A stretch of 64,000 nucleotides of DNA from Cinclus cinclus (lineage: Eukaryota > Chordata > Aves > Passeriformes > Cinclidae), in the NCBI RefSeq assembly GCF_963662255.1, contig NC_085047.1, positions 13,818,347-13,882,346 of the forward strand, read 5' to 3'. The position numbers were made by a program, and so were the translations under genes. Below are positions 56,151 to 64,000 of the stretch, piece by piece. The notes under the pieces are model-generated. The model saw only the letters and a list, made by a program, of their open reading frames with translations, was not told the origin of the DNA and ran no database searches. How positions within the stretch are numbered: position 1 is the first letter of the stretch; each line of letters opens with the position of its first letter.

Positions 56151-59005
56151 TTTAAAAAAATAAAAAAAGGCTTTGTAAAAGGGCATGATCTATATTAGTT
56201 ATGTAAACAATTATGAAGTAAAACCTGGTAAATGTAATAGCAATATAAGAACTGAATAATTAGAAAAATAGATAATAATCCATAAGAATCAGTGAAAACT
56301 ACATTCATAAAAGAGAAATTTAACTAATCAATATATGCTGGGAGGTGACAATCTCTACTATTCTCAGTTCACTTTAAAGCCTTTTTTGAAACAAGGTAAA
56401 GAGCTGGAACTTTGCTGTCATGTAAGAGAAAAGGGTAGAGCAGTACTCATGTCTGAAAAGAGTCATGGCTCTCAAACCCTGCATCACTAGCAATGCTGTC
56501 TGACTTAATAAAATGTGATAAATAGAGCAGAGGCCTCACTAAGGGCTTAGAATTTACTATACTGACAAATGACTCTTAGGTCATCACTGTTCTTAAAAAT
56601 TATTTATCTTGCAAAAAGAAAGATTGGGTATGGGGTTTACTGTGTATACCTTTAATGGAGTGACTTATGGACTTTTCAAGGATAACTTCTGAACCTTTTG
56701 ATTAAAACAGAGTTCCATTCTGTTATACTTTAGATTAAAAATCTTTTTCTTGGTAAATGCTGACCCTTAAGTGCTTTAAAAGCCATGTAGACTGAATAGG
56801 GATACAGAATACCATTATTGCCCCAAAATGGTGAACATTTCCTGAAGCACAATCCATTCCACTGATCCCAAAAATTTCATTTGAAGAGAAAAAATATACA
56901 CTAATGTTGTGTCCAAAACAGAATTACTGGATGTTTTCTATTTTTGACGTAAATTATCTGCTATCCCTCATATAAAATGCAACCATACTTGCAAGCACTT
57001 GGATCTCATGTGTGAAATAGATAATACTGAATTATTTTGGCATTAAATACAAAATCATGAGCTGATTTCACCTAAATTTATTATCTCTATAGATTGCAGG
57101 GATAAATGTATTTTTGTGGCTTGGGGAAAATATTAGCTCAATTTTGCCACAGACATGACAGCTGCAGTTTCCTCTGGTTTTTGTGGCTTTTTTCTTTTGC
57201 TGGAGTTTTGCTCAGTGGTTCTGACACCATTAATGCAATCACCATCTCTGGGAACACCAACACAAGGGCCAAAACAACCATTTCCCATGTTGTGGAATTA
57301 ACATCAAATACCTAATAGTTTCCCTGAACACGGGTTTTTAAATATTCATTGGCCTGCCTCCTGGAAATCCAGCTCACTTTTTCCACCTCTTGAAACAATT
57401 TTAGGCACATTACTTGGACACCTGTCAGAAACTATTCCAGTATAGCTGATCCTGTAGGACTGGTCTTTGAATGCTGAATATTTGACTGTGACTATATTGG
57501 TTCCTTCCTGAAGGACTACCCCTCGTGGGCATGGAGTGTGTGTGTCTGTGTGTTGTAGTCCAAAATGCTTACTGGAACACCTCCGAATTGTCTCCATGTT
57601 TCAGCCACACAAGAGAACAGGAATTACAGCTGCATAATGGACATTTACTTTTGTTTGGATTCAGATGCTTATCTCCTTCTTGAAACACTGTTTTAATCCC
57701 CTCAAAAGCTGTTCAGGCTTTTCCTCAGCTCCGTGGGACTCCATCATCAATCATGACACTCAGAGATGGCAGGCTGCCACAAGGGCAGAATAGCCTGTGC
57801 TGTACTGTCAACAGAAACAAGTGGCTTGAGTAGTTTTCCATTAGGATATGGCTGGACCCAGACCTCTGTTTATTAATCTCATGTTTGGGCCAAACCACTT
57901 AGCAGCAGGATCAAACTAGTAATGAATGCACAGCAAATCATGGAGTGTGTATATACTCTGTATACAATCATCAGCAAAAGTAGGTCAGGGGCCAGCAGCT
58001 CTGCAATGTTTGACTTAGTGCAGGCTCTGTAGGGAGAAAATGTCATCATTACTAAAACATAAATACATATACCTTTATTATGTACTCAAAATTGAGAGCT
58101 GTGGCAGAAAAGAAGCTTCAAGCAACACAGGAAGGACTTTTTTGAAAAACAAGACAAAAAAGCCACACCAACATTTCCTCCCAAAATCAAACAGAACACC
58201 GAATTTCTTTTTGTCTTTTGTCATCCATGAAAACTCTAACCATCTGATTCTGCTCAGTTTGCTTTTCAACATGCCATCAACAAATATAACAAGAAGGTTC
58301 ATACAGAATCCTCTAGGGAACTTCATGATATATAAACTTCTAAATCAGAAGCTAAACTTATTCTCTGATGCTTTCTTCAAGCATCTTGTCTGCAAAAATT
58401 GTAACAAAATTTTGGTCAGACTGAGGATTTCCATGTAGCTTTAATTGAAATAATACTTTTTAAAATTATATGAAAACAATATTCAGAATTCAGATGCCTC
58501 CAGATTGTTTTTTAATGGCACAGTATTTTACATATAGAAATCCTTCTAGGGAGAGAAGATAGGTGAGTAGAAGAAGGTGGGAGGAAAATAAGGGTTAGGA
58601 GTTAAGACAGCAATCAACCTACTTGCTTATTTTTCATCCAGGAAGATGTGCTTTCAAATGTCTTAATTTGATTTCTGATAAAGTTTTTCTGTCTTTTAAA
58701 TTAGAAGTGTAAGCTTATTTTTTGTAGACTTAGTCATTCTGGAAGTTCTTTCTAAGTTATTATCCAATATATTATACAGGTTGTCATTAATCTTTGACGC
58801 ATTTCACTGTCATTATTTACCATTTCTTACTACTGGTAAATAGTAGTAATTTTCTAATAAAAAAGGAGACTCTAGCAAATTACTGTTTATCATAAAAATA
58901 CTATTATTTTGCAGTGCGGATAAAAAGCAGTATGCAGAAGTGATTTCTAGGGAAATCATGAATCCATCTGTATACCTGACCTAGCTATTCCCATTCAAAT
59001 TAAAC

Positions 59006-59044
<39 letters not shown>

Positions 59045-62000
59045 GCCATTCAATTTTCTCACCTCCTGGCAATTTCTCATGCATTCGATTGTGCTGAATG
59101 TTTTTGCTTTAAATTAAGAGATCACTGAAATTATATTTTAAAAGAGATGCAGAGAGAGTCAACTCAAACCAGAGGCGGAATAGCAGAAAAGGCTTCAGTT
59201 TGGGTGTCATTAGCTGCAGAATTATTTGATATCAGTTAATGGACTCATTAAATGAGACAAAAATTAATTTTGTTCAAACCTAATACAGGTCTGTTGTGCT
59301 CATGATGGAAAAAGTGCCAAGAAATTATTGGAGGAAAGGGGACTGACAGTATTGACTATCTTTGGCTTTACATTTTTTCAAAAAAGGTTTTTACATCTTC
59401 AGATTGAGCAAAGTCCACACTCTCATTTTTAAGTAAAAGTAATAACATTTGGCTTTAGGAAGTTTAAAAGTGGAAGTGTCAAAACAGGACTTTCTTCCCC
59501 CTCCCCACATCCCTTCTTCCCTGAAACAAACTCTTGCTAAAAGAAAAATATTTCCTGAAGAATTTTCATTGAAAAAACTTCATCTTTTGACAGCATATTG
59601 TTTCACTGCACTTTACTGAATCAGCTATTGTCAGCCTTCAGGGAAGGGAAGCAGCTAGAACAAATTAAAATATCTCCTTGCAGAGCTAGCTTCACAGCAA
59701 GTGAGAGTTGAGGATTAAGAAGCACTAACTAATTTGTTTTCTTGTTTGGGGTTTTTTCTGTAGAACTGACTTTGAAGACCAGAATTCTGCCTAGACAGGA
59801 TGAAAAACAATTCAGTTTTTCCTTCCTGGGAGTTGTAACCTCCTACGTCGACCTTCAAGATACCCAGCCACCTCTATTAATGAACTTCCTCAGTCTTGGT
59901 GATCTTTCACCATGTTCACTTGTTTTCCTACAGCTGAACAGCAGCAACAACCCACAGAGAACACCTGGGTCTCCAAATTTGGCCCATTGCAAATTCAAGG
60001 CTTGCTTCAAACACCTTTCAGGTAGCACCTCTGATTTTGACTCTCTCTACTCCACCTTCTTTGCAATTTATGGAATTTCCTTGAAATTTATGCAATTTAT
60101 TTTGTGAGCCATTTGATTAAACGATTAATTACAAGTATTGAGCATTTGTTACACAGGAATACTTAAGCTATTCATCCTACAGACTAAGCAAAAGCTTGTT
60201 ATCAACTGCCAGACTTAGAAACACATATCCAGTTGCAGATACCTGGAACAAATATATTTTCCTGATTTATTTCAGGACAGCGGCTGTCCTGGGCAATATT
60301 TTTGGCTAACAGTTGAAATTTCTTAGCCAACTGTATATTTCCAGCTATATTTAAATATCTCTGCTCATTCCTTGCTTTCTGCTAGCATCACAAACAACTT
60401 ACAAATAACATCATTAGTGTTTTTCTGTTTATCTGCTTCCGATAAACAGAATGATACAGAAATTAGACAGGTTAACACCATATAAATTGATGATTTTTTT
60501 AGTCATTCCCGTTACAACTTCTGTACACTTGTTAGTCGTTACTGTGACATCTTCTTTAAGTTGTCAGAAGACAAACTGGAAAAATCTCCCAGTCATTCAA
60601 CTCAATAATCAAGACAGGCTCAGCACTCATATGAAGAAGTTTCTTGCACCAAAGGCAATCCCCTTAAAATACACATGTGCACACACATACACTGCACTGG
60701 TTACAGCAAAGAATGACCTCTTCTATGCTTTGATTAAAGGCTTCAAGATGAAATGATCTTTTAAAATCAGATCTAATCATAAGGAACAACACAAATGGCT
60801 TTTACTCATACTTGTAGGTCCTAAATAGCAAGATGAACAAGTTTCTGAATAACGATTATATTTCAAACAAATGACCAGATCAAGGATGATCTGTCAAACC
60901 ATGACATTTTTATCTTCAAGTTTAGAAAATGAGATTTTAAAAACAATTTACCTTGGAGTTTTTTATTTAATACTGTTGTTTGGCTTACAATATTTGAACT
61001 TTACGCTTGCACAAAACCCACTAAATCTTTCTTTATATAAATGAGAGTTTTCATTTTATAATTCACTTCTGAAGTCAGAGTTTTCAGGAAATTTAACAAT
61101 ATAACAGGATTGCAAAATAGGGACACAATCAACTTCTTTTCTTATGACTTTATATATTGCTTTTTGTTTCTTTTCTTTTTATCATGGCACAGCATGACAG
61201 GCTGCTTTTAAACCTACCATAGATTTTATGTAGATGGTGAGCACCTGCTTTCTTCTGTAACTCTTATCCAAAACAGAATTGTATGTTAGCAAATTCAATT
61301 CTGTTTTTATGCTTCCTGTAAATAAACACTTACTTCATGCATGAATTTCATGAAATAGACTCAGACAAACTAATTTGAGTATCAAATTCACATATGAGCC
61401 ATTGCTTTGTCATCTGACAAATAGTGTGTACACACCCCAATGAGCAGCTTTTAGAGTTTTAAACATTTGCATTTTATAAGTCCAGCTGATTTGATTAAAC
61501 ACAGTGAGAAAATCTATTTATTTCATTTAATGAACTAAAATCTTACAATGAGATTGCATCTGTGAATAATGTTGCATATGAATTATAGTTTATTCCTACA
61601 AATATTTGGCAGTACACAGGTAAAAAATATTTTACATTAACATTCATGGCAGCTAGCTAATTTTCTCATTATTTGCAGTAAGAGAAAGGGGTAAACACAG
61701 ACAAAACAAATATAATTAAATTGAAAAATTGCTGGAAGATAGGTTATCAGTACAAGTGCACTTAGGAAGAAGCCTTCAAAAGTTATGTATGAAAAATTTT
61801 ATTTCACTGACGGCATTATAGTCCCCTTATACAATCAAAGCATATTCATCTGACTGCCATGTCCTTGTTTAATCTTTGATTTGAGGAGCAATGGTAAAGG
61901 GATACATAAACAAAAAACTCCTTCACTTCCATTGTTATAAAAATTGAAACTAGTGGAAAATGTTTCTTTCAAAAAAACTAGTCATTTCCTTCAGGTCGTG

Positions 62001-64000
62001 CCTTCCAAAACAGAGTGAGTCACGTGAGAAAGCTGTTTTAGGGAGATGAAAACAACGGAAAGAGTTGTTGATCAATAATTGAAAAAAAAAAAATCACATG
62101 GCAAACCAAACTGCTATAATCACTTTATTAGAGGATTACTGTTGTTAAGTATGACCATTTTATTTAGTAAAGACTGTAATTTGAAGCTTTATCATAATAT
62201 TTGCATCCATCCAAAATTCATTAATTTGAACAACTTTTTTACAAAAATGACATTATTAATCTAGCAACTGGGATGAAACTTAGAAAGAAATTCATGCATT
62301 TGTTTAATGATGAAGAAAGGAAGCTGCAAATATTTCATCATGAAAATTGAACTCCATTTAAAACAAAATTATTTAAGCAAAATTTAATGCTTAAGCACTT
62401 TATTTAAGCAAAAGTATGAATAATTATAATTGTAATGGAAAGTCATTTAAGTCATATATTTTTCTAAGTCTTCTTCTTTTAAACTCAAGTTAATTAAAAC
62501 ATGTCTTGACAGTGACCAAGTGAAATAACCTTTCTATTTCCTCCACTTGAAGTAGAAAATTAAAGTGCATCAGAGAGTCTGAGAAAAAGACAAAAAGAGA
62601 AAAAGAGACTGGTAGATACTGAGAAAGGAACAGAAGAAAGCAAAAGACCAAGAGCTTCTTCTATCCTGCCCCAGCAGGCAGGTAGAAGTAGCTTAGAGGA
62701 AACTACATCACCAGGAAACTCCTTATTCTTCCCATGATTTAACTAGCCCTTGGAAAAAGACTTCAGAGAGACACCAGCATATTCAGCAGTTAGACAGAAG
62801 GACTTCTTCCTTGGAGGCAGGAACTGTGCTCCCAAGAGGCTAGATTTGAGGCAGAGTTAAATCTGAAGGAAAGTATTAGACAATTTATGCCCTAAAGCCA
62901 TCACCTTTCCTGCAAGGCAGCGCATAAAGACAGCTGGGTTATTTCTGGATACTGCAGCACAATTCCAGGCAGGAAGACCACCAATAAGTAAAGCAGACCA
63001 TGTGCCACACCACAGCAATTCACTATGTGCCTGCAGCTTCTTGTGAGGGAGCAGAGTCCCCATCCCACTAGGAAAATCCCGACTCATTGGCAGATTTCTG
63101 CTACTGCTGAATAAGTCATGTAAAAATATCTTTGAGACGTCACACCCTTTTCACTCTCAAAAAATGACCTACACCCACAAAATTCAAAATAGCTCTGTAC
63201 ACTATGCAAATGGAATGTGAGGGGAAAACTAATTAAGTGGATGAGGATTTGTTAATTATATACCACAAGACTTCCTGTACACTTGTGAACTGTTATCAGA
63301 ACCATAATAATTATGAACCTGTTCTAGCAGCTTTGAATATTACTAACTGTGGTGGAAAGGAAAGAATGTGATTAAATCACCATAGAATCAGGATGGTAAA
63401 TGACTTACCTGCCAGATGTGGTATCGTATGCTGACTTGAATACTGGGCTGACAAAATCTGCATGGATATTTCTTCTGACAACTTAAAGAAAGTCTTTCTT
63501 GAGTACAATCTGAGATCTATACGTTCACATTCATAAAGTGTAGATGCATCCAATACTTGAGATTAGTCCCCCTAGCCAAAGGTATACAATTGATTTTCAC
63601 TTAATTTGTGCTTAAAAGTGAACTGAAAGGTAATGGAGAGAGGGAATTACAGTGATACTACTGGTAAATTAGCTTCATTTCTGGTTTCCTCATTATAGAA
63701 ATGTCTAAAATGGGCACTTGAGCTTTCTTTTCCCATAAACACCACAGAATTTCTTTTTCATATTTTAAAACTCTTTTCTACCACTTAGAAAATAGAAAGG
63801 CTATAATGTCATTGAAGCCCTAATGATACAGTCCAGAAAACACTAACTTGTACTTCAGTCAGAAGGTACAAAAAGATACTCTCATATCTGACCATCACTA
63901 GGTCTCATATATATTTATATCTAATGGGTATTCAACTACGTTTACTATTTAATAATTGGGAAACCAAGTTCTGCAGAAATATATTTTTGTACAAACCATG
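56151..64000. other. unique AT-rich sequence, no gene seen
   Basis: Apart from the TAT repeat at 59006-59044 there is no repeat family that I recognise. Open frames at 57346-57597 (minus), 58040-58438 (plus), 59742-60107 (plus) and 60451-60756 (plus) show no known domain and no flanking splice or codon evidence strong enough to call an exon. Confidence 0.55.
59006..59044. repeat. (TAT)13 microsatellite
   Basis: 39 bp of perfect TAT/ATT triplets. Confidence 0.97.

Noticed and set aside
57346..57597. Minus-strand open frame of 83 codons that looks fairly protein-like
   Set aside because: No family recognised, and no splice sites or partner exons that I can defend. Frames of this size are frequent by chance in the window.
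59742..60107. Plus-strand open frame of 121 codons
   Set aside because: No known motif, AT-driven composition, and no splice or promoter evidence.
1..64000. CRISPR array, operon, phage or bacterial defence system
   Set aside because: The window is vertebrate non-coding DNA. The tandem repeats have no unique spacers and no prokaryotic genes are present.

Overview
The window looks like gene-free, AT-rich DNA from a bird, most likely a passerine. The main evidence is about a dozen CR1 LINE fragments carrying avian CR1 3'-end sequence on both strands, several LTR-type elements of endogenous retroviruses, and no mammalian SINEs or L1. I find no host protein-coding gene, tRNA, rRNA or CRISPR array. 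The short open frames scattered through the window are what AT-rich sequence gives by chance, and the longest ones (about 8.46-9.87 kb, 27.3-27.9 kb, 52.8-53.35 kb) are stop-free simple repeats. The region is best read as a gene desert or the inside of a very long intron.

Layout. 0-8.4 kb: unique AT-rich DNA with two CR1 fragments (159-558 minus, 3390-3945 plus) and an LTR-like TATA segment near 1.75 kb. 8.47-9.73 kb: an unusual composite minisatellite built from an 11-bp unit and a 5-bp unit, followed by 58 pure copies of the 5-bp unit. It contains an exact 216-bp tandem duplication of the unit order. 10.5-11.4 kb: a complete solo LTR with a perfect 5-bp target-site duplication. 12.3-25.2 kb: five more CR1 copies, one split by a nested solo LTR at 17.0-17.4 kb. 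25.2-29.8 kb: a GT tract, a C17/A11 junction and 88 AGAGG-type pentamers. 29.9-31.7 kb: the longest CR1 copy, with a dead reverse transcriptase segment. 35.4-36.4 kb: an old CR1 with an RT remnant. 39.9-41.7 kb: a GGAA tract, one copy of an unclassified interspersed repeat (here called R), and an 0.8-kb CR1. 49.8-50.3 kb: a third LTR. 52.2-53.3 kb: a CR1 end, the second copy of R in the opposite orientation, and 56 pure CCCTT units. 55.6-56.15 kb: a last CR1. The rest, to 64 kb, shows only unique sequence and one TAT microsatellite.

Nothing here works together as a pathway. The interest is in genome dynamics: (i) the two-unit minisatellite with higher-order structure, (ii) repeat R, whose two copies carry different polypyrimidine microsatellites at the same end, (iii) four long polypurine/polypyrimidine arrays with different motifs in 45 kb, and (iv) LTR insertions datable by their flanks. 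All family assignments are from recognition of sequence, not from a database search.
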